DNA from: an uncultured Flavobacteriales bacterium
GTDB lineage: Bacteria; Bacteroidota; Bacteroidia; Flavobacteriales_G; Salibacteraceae
Direction of reading: 5' to 3'
Length of the DNA: 48,257 nucleotides
Assembly (NCBI GenBank): GCA_913045895.1
Contig: CAJWSQ010000002.1
Location: 1 to 48,257 of the forward strand
Shown here piece by piece: positions 33,872 through 41,187 of the stretch. A model generated the notes under the pieces. It saw nothing but the letters and a program-made list of their open reading frames with translations, did no database searches and was not told the origin of the DNA. The position numbers and the translations under genes are program-made. The first letter of the stretch is position 1; each line of letters starts with the position of its first letter.

Positions 33872-35148
33872 CAACTTGCTGATGCTCTGATTTTATTTTC
33901 ATAATCGGATAAACAGTAAACTGCAACGCCCAGATATATGAGGTAAGATATCACTTCAAAAGAAACCAAGTATTTTAAAAATTGCTCAAAGGGTTGCTCT
34001 GGCATAAAATACAAACTCAGCATCAATCCAAAATAAACTATTGGAAACACCAATGCTAATTTGAGTTGCTTGAGAGCGATTATCAGTTGTCCGAAAGGCG
34101 AAACCATAAATTTAGCAGCAAACCCAATAATTAACACTGCCGATATTTTACCAGAGTAACTCCAATCTTCACCAAAAACAAAATTGAAAATCCACTCTCC
34201 AAAAAAGAAAATAGTGACAATCGAGAGTATTGAAACTGAAATCAACAACACAGAAACTATTTTGAATTCTTTTTTAAGCGATTCTCTCTTATTGATTTTG
34301 CTAGCTATTCGCTGAAAATAGACATTACTCAACGTAACGGAAAGCAGTGATAAAGGCACAAACAAATACTGCCTTGAGAAATTGTAATATCCTGTCTCTT
34401 CTGCAGAAAAAAGAAAAGTAATAACGAATACAGCCATGTAACTTGCTGAATCGTTTAGAAAAGAAGAAACTATATTAAATCTAGGAAAATCGCTGTACTC
34501 TTTGGCTACTCGTTTAATATCTGGAATTGAAATATTGAACGTAAAATCACCAGATTGATGCACCATGTATATGATAACAGAAATGTATACCAGCCAACCT
34601 AAAAAGTAGCCTAGAACCAAACCTTGTTCTAATTGAATGTAGCCTAAAACAAGAGTAAAAGCAGAAATTGAAACACCCTGGGTAATTTTGGCAAGAGAAT
34701 TCTGTTTGTACATCCTATTGCGATTCATCCAAAAGTTGAACGGCTTGTAAATCGCCATGAACCAAAGCAAAACGGGGATCAGCAAAGAATACCAACCCAA
34801 ACTTTGAATTTTAAGCTCTTCTAGAATGAATGAATTGCCAAAAAACAACGCAACTAAACCAATGAGTGCTACAATTAAGGATATGATGCTTCCCAGGTGT
34901 ACCAATGAAGTTGAGTCTTCATTTTTTTCTGGCAACATAACGGCTAGATCATATCTTCCTCCAGCAACGTTACTCAATGAGCTAAGAATAGCCGTAACAA
35001 CCCCTAAAACTCCAAACTGAACTGGAGTAAATAATCTTGAAATAAAAGGAGAAAAAATAAGAGGTAAAGCAGAAGCAATTAGAGCGCCAGAGAGTAACGT
35101 TGAGAAATCTCTGACAAACTCATTTTTGAATAGCTTCTTAGCTCCCAT
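33871..35148 (-). CDS. Wzx-like oligosaccharide flippase
   Basis: This 425-residue MATE/MVF-type membrane protein has about 12-14 helices. The N-terminal FVRDFSTLLSGALIASALPLIFSPFISRLFTP and FGVLGVVTAILSSLSNVAGGRYD are typical of PST flippases in cell-surface clusters (each span quoted is split by a short gap here). It moves lipid-linked repeat units across the inner membrane. Its stop overlaps the Wzy start. Confidence 0.88.
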   Translation of the reverse strand: MGAKKLFKNEFVRDFSTLLSGALIASALPLIFSPFISRLFTPVQFGVLGVVTAILSSLSNVAGGRYDLAVMLPEKNEDSTSLVHLGSIISLIVALIGLVALFFGNSFILEELKIQSLGWYSLLIPVLLWFMAIYKPFNFWMNRNRMYKQNSLAKITQGVSISAFTLVLGYIQLEQGLVLGYFLGWLVYISVIIYMVHQSGDFTFNISIPDIKRVAKEYSDFPRFNIVSSFLNDSASYMAVFVITFLFSAEETGYYNFSRQYLFVPLSLLSVTLSNVYFQRIASKINKRESLKKEFKIVSVLLISVSILSIVTIFFFGEWIFNFVFGEDWSYSGKISAVLIIGFAAKFMVSPFGQLIIALKQLKLALVFPIVYFGLMLSLYFMPEQPFEQFLKYLVSFEVISYLIYLGVAVYCLSDYENKIRASAS

Positions 35149-35153
35149 TTCAA

Positions 35154-35729
35154 TTAAAGCTTAGAAACTTGATTGTTTTCTAATTTGTATTTTTCTTCAG
35201 ATTCTGGACAGATAGCTATGCCATTTTCATCAAACGATAAACGATGTCCATATTCACTCATCCACCCAATTTGCTTTGACGGATTACCAACAACCAACGC
35301 GTAATCAGGCACATGCTTTGTAACAACTGCTCCAGCTCCAATGAATGCATATCTACCAATATCATGTCCGCAAACAATTGTAGCATTCGCTCCAATAGAA
35401 GCTCCTTTTTTCACAACCGTTTTCTCGTACATTCCTCTACGATTAACTCCACTCCTTGGATTAGTGACATTGGTAAAAACGCATGATGGACCTAAAAAAA
35501 CATCATCTTCACATGTAACTCCAGTGTAGATAGATACATTGTTTTGGACTTTAACATTTTCACCTAAAACCACTTCTGGTGACACAACCACATTTTGACC
35601 AAAGTTGCAGTTCTTACCAATTACGCAATTGGACATGATGTGCGAGAAGTGCCAAATTTTGGTTCCTTCACCAATTTGACACCCTTCATCTACAACAGCA
35701 GTTTCGTGAACGAAGAATTTATCCTCCAT
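35154..35729 (-). CDS. WbpD/WlbB-like nucleotide-sugar N-acetyltransferase
   Basis: This 191-residue left-handed beta-helix (hexapeptide-repeat) acetyltransferase has the start FFVHETAVVDEGCQIGEGTK and IWHFSHIMSNCVIG. The active-site segment DVFLGPSCVFTNVTNPRS and the IVCGHDIGRYAFIGAGAVV repeat then follow. It matches the family that acetylates the 3-amino group of UDP-GlcNAc(3NH2)A. It overlaps the dehydrogenase gene by 11 bases. An alternative is another sugar N-acetyltransferase. Confidence 0.88.
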   Translation of the reverse strand: MEDKFFVHETAVVDEGCQIGEGTKIWHFSHIMSNCVIGKNCNFGQNVVVSPEVVLGENVKVQNNVSIYTGVTCEDDVFLGPSCVFTNVTNPRSGVNRRGMYEKTVVKKGASIGANATIVCGHDIGRYAFIGAGAVVTKHVPDYALVVGNPSKQIGWMSEYGHRLSFDENGIAICPESEEKYKLENNQVSKL

Positions 35730-36768
35730 GCTTAAATGATTTTATTGGTCGATCAGCAGCCGCATAAATTCGCTCAATGATATCTACAACTTTCATCCCC
35801 TCAAGGGCATTAGCCGTAATTGTATCTCTACCTTTTAAGGTGTTAACCACATTTTCAATCACATAATGGTGATTAGCAGCTGAACCTTTGAATGGACCAT
35901 AATCATTTGGTGGGTTTGTTTCATCCAACTCCTCCATTTCATAGCCATCAATATGGCAATATTCCACTTCATTTAAATATTGCCCACCTACTTTGAGTGA
36001 TCCTTTGGTGCCCACTACGGTGATTGAACTCTCCATATTTTGATCCCAAACTGCTGTAGAAAAGTTAATTGTTCCTATTCCACCATTGATGAAATTGAAA
36101 TTAACTGAACCAGAATCTTCAAACTCAGTTGAGTTTTGATGCTGGAAATCTGCAAATGTGCTTTGGATATTTTCGATATCTCCAAATACCCAATACATGA
36201 TATCTATAAAATGAGAGAACTGCGTGAATAAAGTTCCTCCATCTAAATCTAAAGAACCTTTCCAACCAGTTGGCCCACCACTTGGTTTTGGCTTGTAATA
36301 TCTATCATCACGGTTCCAATAACAGTTGATTTGAACCATGCTTACATCACCAATAATTTTTTCGTGAACGATTTTCTTCAACCATTTACTCGGAGGACTA
36401 TATCTGTTTTGCTTTACAACAAAAACCGTCTTATTTTCTTGAAGAGCTCTAAAAACCACCTTTTCGCAATTGGCTTTATTTAAACCCATTGGTTTTTCAA
36501 TAACCACATGCGTTTGGTTTTTTAGGCACAGGTTTGCTTGATCTGAATGATAGCCATTTGGAGTACAAATATTTACTACTTCAGGAGATTCGTGCTTCAA
36601 CATCTCCTCTAACGACAAGTAAAATGGAACCCCTTCTGGATACAACTCATGATTTCTGGCTTCAGCATTAGTATCAACAATAGCTACTAATTCTGTTTCA
36701 GGATATTCATTTACAATGGTTGCATGTCTTCTACCAATGTGCCCAAACCCAACTACGGCAATCTTCAT
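35719..36768 (-). CDS. Gfo/Idh/MocA-family sugar dehydrogenase
   Basis: This 349-residue NAD(P)-dependent oxidoreductase has VVGFGHIGRRHATIV at 5-19 for nucleotide binding. VVIEKPMGLNKANC near 91-104 carries the EKP catalytic Lys, and the DLDGGTLFTQFSHFIDIMYW active-site segment has the expected Asp/His. In this context it probably oxidises C3 of UDP-GlcNAcA (WbpB/WlbA role). It is the first gene downstream of the locus promoter. Confidence 0.88.
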   Translation of the reverse strand: MKIAVVGFGHIGRRHATIVNEYPETELVAIVDTNAEARNHELYPEGVPFYLSLEEMLKHESPEVVNICTPNGYHSDQANLCLKNQTHVVIEKPMGLNKANCEKVVFRALQENKTVFVVKQNRYSPPSKWLKKIVHEKIIGDVSMVQINCYWNRDDRYYKPKPSGGPTGWKGSLDLDGGTLFTQFSHFIDIMYWVFGDIENIQSTFADFQHQNSTEFEDSGSVNFNFINGGIGTINFSTAVWDQNMESSITVVGTKGSLKVGGQYLNEVEYCHIDGYEMEELDETNPPNDYGPFKGSAANHHYVIENVVNTLKGRDTITANALEGMKVVDIIERIYAAADRPIKSFKHGG

Positions 36769-36788
36769 TATCTCAATTTTTACAAAGC

Positions 36789-36817
36789 CAAAAGTAGAAC
36801 ATTCTAAATCTTACAAA
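36789..36817 (-). promoter_or_regulatory. Polysaccharide locus promoter
   Basis: On the minus strand, TTTG (36814-36817), a 17-base spacer and TACTTTTG (36789-36796) lie 20 bases before the dehydrogenase ATG. Both elements match the Bacteroidetes consensus. Confidence 0.55.
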
Positions 36818-36842
36818 TTCCTATTTCAGCGATATCTAAAAA

Positions 36843-36873
36843 CAAAAAAGTGCCAGACTTTCATCTGGCACTT
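36843..36873 (-). terminator. rny terminator
   Basis: A perfect 10-bp stem AAGTGCCAGA (36848-36857) with TCTGGCACTT (36864-36873), followed on the minus strand by TTTTTTG. Confidence 0.85.
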
Positions 36874-36896
36874 GAAACTCACAATAATATGTACGC

Positions 36897-38438
36897 TTAT
36901 TTAGCGATTGATACTGATCTTAATTCGCGAATTACAGTTACACGAACCTGACCAGGATATGTCATTTCTTGCTCAATTTGGTTAGAGATTTTGGATGATA
37001 ATTCTCCAGCCATTTGATCGTTTACTTTTTCACTTTCAACCATTACACGTAGCTCTCTACCAGCTTGAATGGCATATGCTTTAGTTACACCTTCGTAACT
37101 CAATGCTAGGTTTTCAAGATCTTTCAATCGTTGAATGTAAGACTCAACAACCTCGCGTCTTGCACCAGGACGAGCACCACTAATGGCATCACAAACCTGA
37201 ACAATTGGAGAGATTAAGCTTGTCATTTCAATTTCATCGTGGTGAGCTCCAATAGCATTACAAACTTCAACGTTTTCGCCATGTTTCTCAGCCATCTTCA
37301 TACCTAAAATAGCGTGAGGCATTTCTGGCTCATCTTCAGGTACCTTACCTATATCGTGTAATAATCCTGCGCGCTTAGCCAACTTAGGATTTAAGCCTAA
37401 TTCACTTGCCATGATAGCACATAAGTTAGCCACCTCACGCGAGTGTTGCAATAAGTTTTGACCGTAAGAAGAACGATACTTCATGCGACCAACCATCTTG
37501 ATTAACTCAGGATGTAAATTGTGAATTCCTAAATCGATACAAGTACGTTTTCCTGTTTCAACGATTTCTTCTTCGATACGCTTAGTCGTTTTCTTAACCA
37601 CCTCCTCAATACGAGCTGGATGAATACGACCATCGGTTACCAATTGGTGCAACGATAAACGAGCAATCTCTCTACGAACAGGATCAAAACAAGAAAGGAT
37701 AATTGCTTCTGGCGTGTCATCAACGATAACCTCAACACCAGTAGCAGCTTCAATGGCGCGGATGTTACGTCCTTCACGACCAATGATTCTACCTTTAACA
37801 TCATCACTTTCGATGTTAAATACAGAAACTGAATTTTCAATTGCATGCTCAGTAGCTACACGTTGAATCGACTGAATCACTACTTTTTTCGCTTCGCGAT
37901 TGGCATTGATTTTCGCTTCGTCCATGATTTCTTGAATCACTTGCATTGAGCGTGAACGAGCATCATCAATTAATTCTTTTTTCAACTCATCTAAAGCGTC
38001 ATCTTTAGAAATGTTAGCCATATCTTCTAACAACTCAACACGTTTAGAGTGCAGTTTTTCTAAATCAGTTTGCTTTTTATCTACAATAGAAAGTTGTTTG
38101 GTTAAGTTAGTTCTGATGTCATTTAACTCGCGGTCTTTTTTATTGACATCAGCTAATTTATTGTTGAGCGTAGTTTCTTTTTGCTTCACGCGTTGTTCAG
38201 CCTGTTGAACTTTTTCGTTTCGTTGAGAAATTACTTTTTCGTGATTCTCTTTCAGTTGAAGGAATTTTTCTTTGGCTTGAAGAATTTTCTTCTCCTTAAT
38301 CATTTCACCTTCAGACTCGGCTTCCTTCAATATGTTTTGTGCTTTGCCTTCCATCGCTTTTTTCATCACCAGAAAAACAACTCCAGCTCCGATAAGAAGA
38401 CCTATTACAACACCTATAATTATTTCAATAGCATCCAT
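36897..38438 (-). CDS. rny: Ribonuclease Y
   Basis: This membrane-anchored endoribonuclease initiates mRNA decay. Its 513 residues comprise an N-terminal transmembrane helix (about 4-24), a long coiled coil (about 30-170), a KH domain with [20 protein letters not shown] (about 215-234), and an HD domain with [17 protein letters not shown] and [10 protein letters not shown]. The ATG at 38438 (MDAIEIIIG) is chosen. Forty extra in-frame codons upstream fall in the structured RNA region. Confidence 0.97.
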   Translation of the reverse strand: MDAIEIIIGVVIGLLIGAGVVFLVMKKAMEGKAQNILKEAESEGEMIKEKKILQAKEKFLQLKENHEKVISQRNEKVQQAEQRVKQKETTLNNKLADVNKKDRELNDIRTNLTKQLSIVDKKQTDLEKLHSKRVELLEDMANISKDDALDELKKELIDDARSRSMQVIQEIMDEAKINANREAKKVVIQSIQRVATEHAIENSVSVFNIESDDVKGRIIGREGRNIRAIEAATGVEVIVDDTPEAIILSCFDPVRREIARLSLHQLVTDGRIHPARIEEVVKKTTKRIEEEIVETGKRTCIDLGIHNLHPELIKMVGRMKYRSSYGQNLLQHSREVANLCAIMASELGLNPKLAKRAGLLHDIGKVPEDEPEMPHAILGMKMAEKHGENVEVCNAIGAHHDEIEMTSLISPIVQVCDAISGARPGARREVVESYIQRLKDLENLALSYEGVTKAYAIQAGRELRVMVESEKVNDQMAGELSSKISNQIEQEMTYPGQVRVTVIRELRSVSIAK

Positions 38439-38454
38439 TTTAGTTATAGTTCGA

Positions 38455-38690
38455 ATTTTAATAAAGCCCGCACAAAACCCAGTTTGTTTGAGTAAAACCC
38501 TGATAAAGTACAGGAACTGAACCTGCCAGATTTCGCAACCTTCCAGTGTCTTTAGCAAGCTAAAAATCTCCTCAGATAAATCTGGGATGGATCAGGCCTG
38601 GTTTTGAAAACCTTAAGCTTGGTTCATAACGTAAAAGTGTTGGTTTTACCAAACGCTTTGGAATCTATGCGGGATAAGTTATCAACGCCC
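38455..38690 (-). ncRNA. ssrS: Probable 6S RNA (ssrS) or other rod-like structured RNA
   Basis: The 271-base gap between zapA and rny has three long nested helices. Positions 38467-38474 pair with 38666-38673 (CCCGCATA/TGTGCGGG, read on the minus strand). 38486-38499 pair with 38642-38654 (13 bp, one bulged T). 38526-38533 pair with 38578-38585 (perfect CCAGATTT/AAATCTGG). A small TTTAG-CTTG-CTAAA hairpin lies inside. A long bulged rod resembles 6S RNA, which inhibits the vegetative RNA polymerase, and ssrS lies beside zapA in many bacteria. The 6S assignment is from position and shape only. Ends are approximate; the strand follows the neighbours. Confidence 0.6.
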
Positions 38691-38709
38691 GCTAAGGCAT
38701 ATCTATTTC

Positions 38710-39015
38710 TTAAGAACGTTCATTTTGTCTTAAGTAGTCTGCTATCCTTTTATTAAGATGCTGGAGTCCTTCTTCGAGTTCATCAACAGCTAATGAGTTA
38801 TTGTTCGAATTCTCAATAGCTTTATTAGCAAAAAATAAGGCAGTCATGGCTAGTAAGTCTTGCTTATCACGTACTGCGTAACTGCTTTCTAGTTCGCGCA
38901 TATTTTCGTTGACCATTTTGGCCGCTTTGCGTATGATCTCTTCTTCCTCCCGCTCTATTGTAAGCGGATAAACCCGATTTCCAAGCGTAACTTTTATGTT
39001 TAGTTCATCACTCAT
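38710..39015 (-). CDS. zapA: Cell division protein ZapA
   Basis: This 101-residue FtsZ-ring stabiliser begins with a beta-strand (LNIKVTLGNRVYPLTI) and a helix EIIRKAAKMVNENMREL. The ZapA-type long helix spans about residues 45-95. It starts 7 bases after a coiled-coil ORF and ends 20 bases before the structured RNA. This resembles the zapA-ssrS neighbourhood of proteobacteria. Confidence 0.92.
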   Translation of the reverse strand: MSDELNIKVTLGNRVYPLTIEREEEEIIRKAAKMVNENMRELESSYAVRDKQDLLAMTALFFANKAIENSNNNSLAVDELEEGLQHLNKRIADYLRQNERS

Positions 39016-39022
39016 AAATCGA

Positions 39023-39313
39023 CTACTTATTTAAAAGTGCAATGCAAGAATCAACTTCTCTGATTAGTTCTCCAACTCGCTTTTTCAACTCCTCACGGTC
39101 TTCTGATTGACCTTCAACCTTACTCACAATTTTCAAAGCTTCGTTTTGCTTTTTTAAAGAGTCGTTCTCTGCTTGTAACACTTCTACTTGTTGATTGAGC
39201 TTTTTTTGCTCTTCCAACAATTGGATTGATCTCTCCTCTGCCTCTTGGTGTAAGTTGATTAACTGCTCTAAACGCTTGCCTAATGCCGCTAATGACAACT
39301 TATACTCTTCCAT
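39023..39313 (-). CDS. Small coiled-coil protein next to zapA
   Basis: This 96-residue ORF consists almost entirely of heptad-repeat helix (about 1-70: GKRLEQLINLHQEAEERSI and onward), with a short C-terminal tail ending LREVDSCIALLNK-like. No transmembrane segment or catalytic motif is present. It precedes zapA by 7 bases, so they are one operon. Its size and coiled-coil nature recall ZapB, a ZapA partner, but no sequence match is claimed. It has the best promoter in the window (39337-39367). Confidence 0.75.
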   Translation of the reverse strand: MEEYKLSLAALGKRLEQLINLHQEAEERSIQLLEEQKKLNQQVEVLQAENDSLKKQNEALKIVSKVEGQSEDREELKKRVGELIREVDSCIALLNK

Positions 39314-39336
39314 CTATCTGATCAATTCAATGGATG

Positions 39337-39367
39337 CAAAAGTAAAGACAGTTATTGAGTTCACAAA
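39337..39367 (-). promoter_or_regulatory. Promoter of the zapA operon
   Basis: On the minus strand, TTTG (39364-39367), a 19-base spacer and TACTTTTG (39337-39344), 23 bases before the coiled-coil ATG: both elements match the consensus at the preferred spacing. Confidence 0.6.
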
Positions 39368-39446
39368 TTTTTAACGCCCACTTTGTGATAACCTCGATGA
39401 ATAAATAATGAAACACATTGACGTATCGTTACTTTTGTTGACAATT

Positions 39447-41174
39447 ATGCGCATGAAAAATTTCAATTGGTTCCTTTTTACCCTATTAATTTTCGCTTTT
39501 TCGAGTCTATCCGCTCAACAAACGGAGTATCCAAAAACCATTTTTAGAGCTCCAGTAGATATTCCGATGTATTTAGCGGGGAATTTTGGTGAAATTAGAA
39601 GTAATCATTTTCATGCTGGAATCGACATTAAAACCAATCAGGTTGAAGGCCTCAACGTTTTTGCTGCCGCTGATGGATACGTATCTAGAATTAAGATTTC
39701 GCTTTATGGTTATGGAAAAGCGTTATATGTCACTCATCCGAATGGATATACCACTGTTTATGCGCACTTACAGCAATTCAATCCAGAAATTGAAGCTTAC
39801 GTAAAAGAACGCCAATACCAGCAACAATCATTTGAAATTGAACTTTATCCTGCAGCAAGTGAGCTCAAGGTCTCGCAAGGAGATATTATTGCGCTTTCCG
39901 GAAACACTGGAGGTTCTGGTGGTCCACACCTTCACTTTGAAATAAGAGACACAAGAACTTCAGTTCCATTAAACCCTCTTCTGTTTGGATTTGGTATTAA
40001 AGATCAAATCAAACCGATTTTAAAAACACTCTCAATCTACCCCATGAATGACACCACTGTTATTAATGGCAAAACAGAACCTTTGCACTTAACATTAAGA
40101 GGTCAAAATGGAGCTTACAGCGTTCCTGGACCATTAAATATTACGGCAAGAGGAGTTGTTGGTGTTGGCCTCGAAGCTATTGACAGATTAAATGGTGTTC
40201 CTAATAGATGTGGCGTTTACAGCATCGAGTTGTTTGTAGATGAACAAAAGCATTACAGCCATTACATGGAGAAAATCCCTTTTGAATTATCTCGATATAT
40301 TAACTGCCATGTGGACTTTTATGAAACCAAAAAGAATAGAAGAAGAATCCAGAAAAGCTATATAGACCCCAATAACAAACTAGACATCTACAGAGATGTG
40401 AAATTGAATGGGAAGATCTTTTGCACGGAATATGGTCACGATCTCCGATACATTGTTAATGATGCATACGGTAATCAATCAACGGTGGGAATTACCATAA
40501 ACCCTGATTCAGTTACGCCATCAATAAAAAAAGTAAATGATGGAATTCTTTTTGCCTACAACAAGGAAAACTCATTTAAAAATGAGGATGTGCAACTATT
40601 CATTCCTGCTTATTCATTGTACAAAAACGAATATTTCAACTACAAACAAGAAAAGCAAAGACCTCCATATTTAACACCAATTCACTATTTCAATGATTGG
40701 TACATGGCATTGCAGCAATATGCTCAGGTTAAAATCAACATAGAATCTATTCCAACGAATTTGAGAAACAAACTCTATGCAGTTTCAATAGACGAAGACG
40801 GAAAAGTGTTATCGCCAGAAGGAGGAACAGCAATGGGTAATTGGTTATCATTCAGAACTAGAAGTTTTGGACCTTATTCTGTAATGGTAGATACAATTGC
40901 TCCAATCATCAAACTGAAAAAGAACTTTTCTACCAACCCACAACAAGGAGATCAAATCATTTTTGAAATTGAGGATGATGAATCTGGAATTAACACTTAC
41001 AATGGCTATATCAATGAACAATGGATCTTGATGGAATACGATGTGAAAAAGAAAAAATTATCTTACAATTTTAGTGATAAAAAATTGGTAGGAAGCAAAC
41101 ATATCTTTAAACTTGTAGTCTCTGACAACGTTGGAAATACGAATACCTATAATGCTACGTTTTATAGGAAATAA
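39447..41174 (+). CDS. M23-family peptidoglycan endopeptidase-like protein
   Basis: This is an exported zinc metallopeptidase of about 575 residues. A signal peptide ends near SLSAQ, and the LytM domain has HFHAGIDI (first Zn ligands His and Asp) and PHLHFEI (the HxH ligands). The sequence between shows VFAAADGYV and TVYAHL, the active-site His region. The large C-terminal part is beta-rich, with an Ig-like tail ending VSDNVGNTNTYNATFYRK. ATG 39447 or 39453 is likely the start; a frame upstream to 39408 is not needed. It probably trims cell wall in the periplasm and is divergent from the zapA operon. Confidence 0.88.
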   Translation: MRMKNFNWFLFTLLIFAFSSLSAQQTEYPKTIFRAPVDIPMYLAGNFGEIRSNHFHAGIDIKTNQVEGLNVFAAADGYVSRIKISLYGYGKALYVTHPNGYTTVYAHLQQFNPEIEAYVKERQYQQQSFEIELYPAASELKVSQGDIIALSGNTGGSGGPHLHFEIRDTRTSVPLNPLLFGFGIKDQIKPILKTLSIYPMNDTTVINGKTEPLHLTLRGQNGAYSVPGPLNITARGVVGVGLEAIDRLNGVPNRCGVYSIELFVDEQKHYSHYMEKIPFELSRYINCHVDFYETKKNRRRIQKSYIDPNNKLDIYRDVKLNGKIFCTEYGHDLRYIVNDAYGNQSTVGITINPDSVTPSIKKVNDGILFAYNKENSFKNEDVQLFIPAYSLYKNEYFNYKQEKQRPPYLTPIHYFNDWYMALQQYAQVKINIESIPTNLRNKLYAVSIDEDGKVLSPEGGTAMGNWLSFRTRSFGPYSVMVDTIAPIIKLKKNFSTNPQQGDQIIFEIEDDESGINTYNGYINEQWILMEYDVKKKKLSYNFSDKKLVGSKHIFKLVVSDNVGNTNTYNATFYRK

Positions 41175-41187
41175 GGACAAACAACAC

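Noticed and set aside
38439-38558. Extended start of RNase Y
   Set aside because: The 40 extra codons fall in the structured RNA and do not resemble the family; MDAIEIIIG is the normal start.
41131-41187. ATG start for the TonB receptor 57 bases earlier
   Set aside because: It would overlap the M23 coding sequence by 44 bases and put charged residues ahead of the signal peptide.
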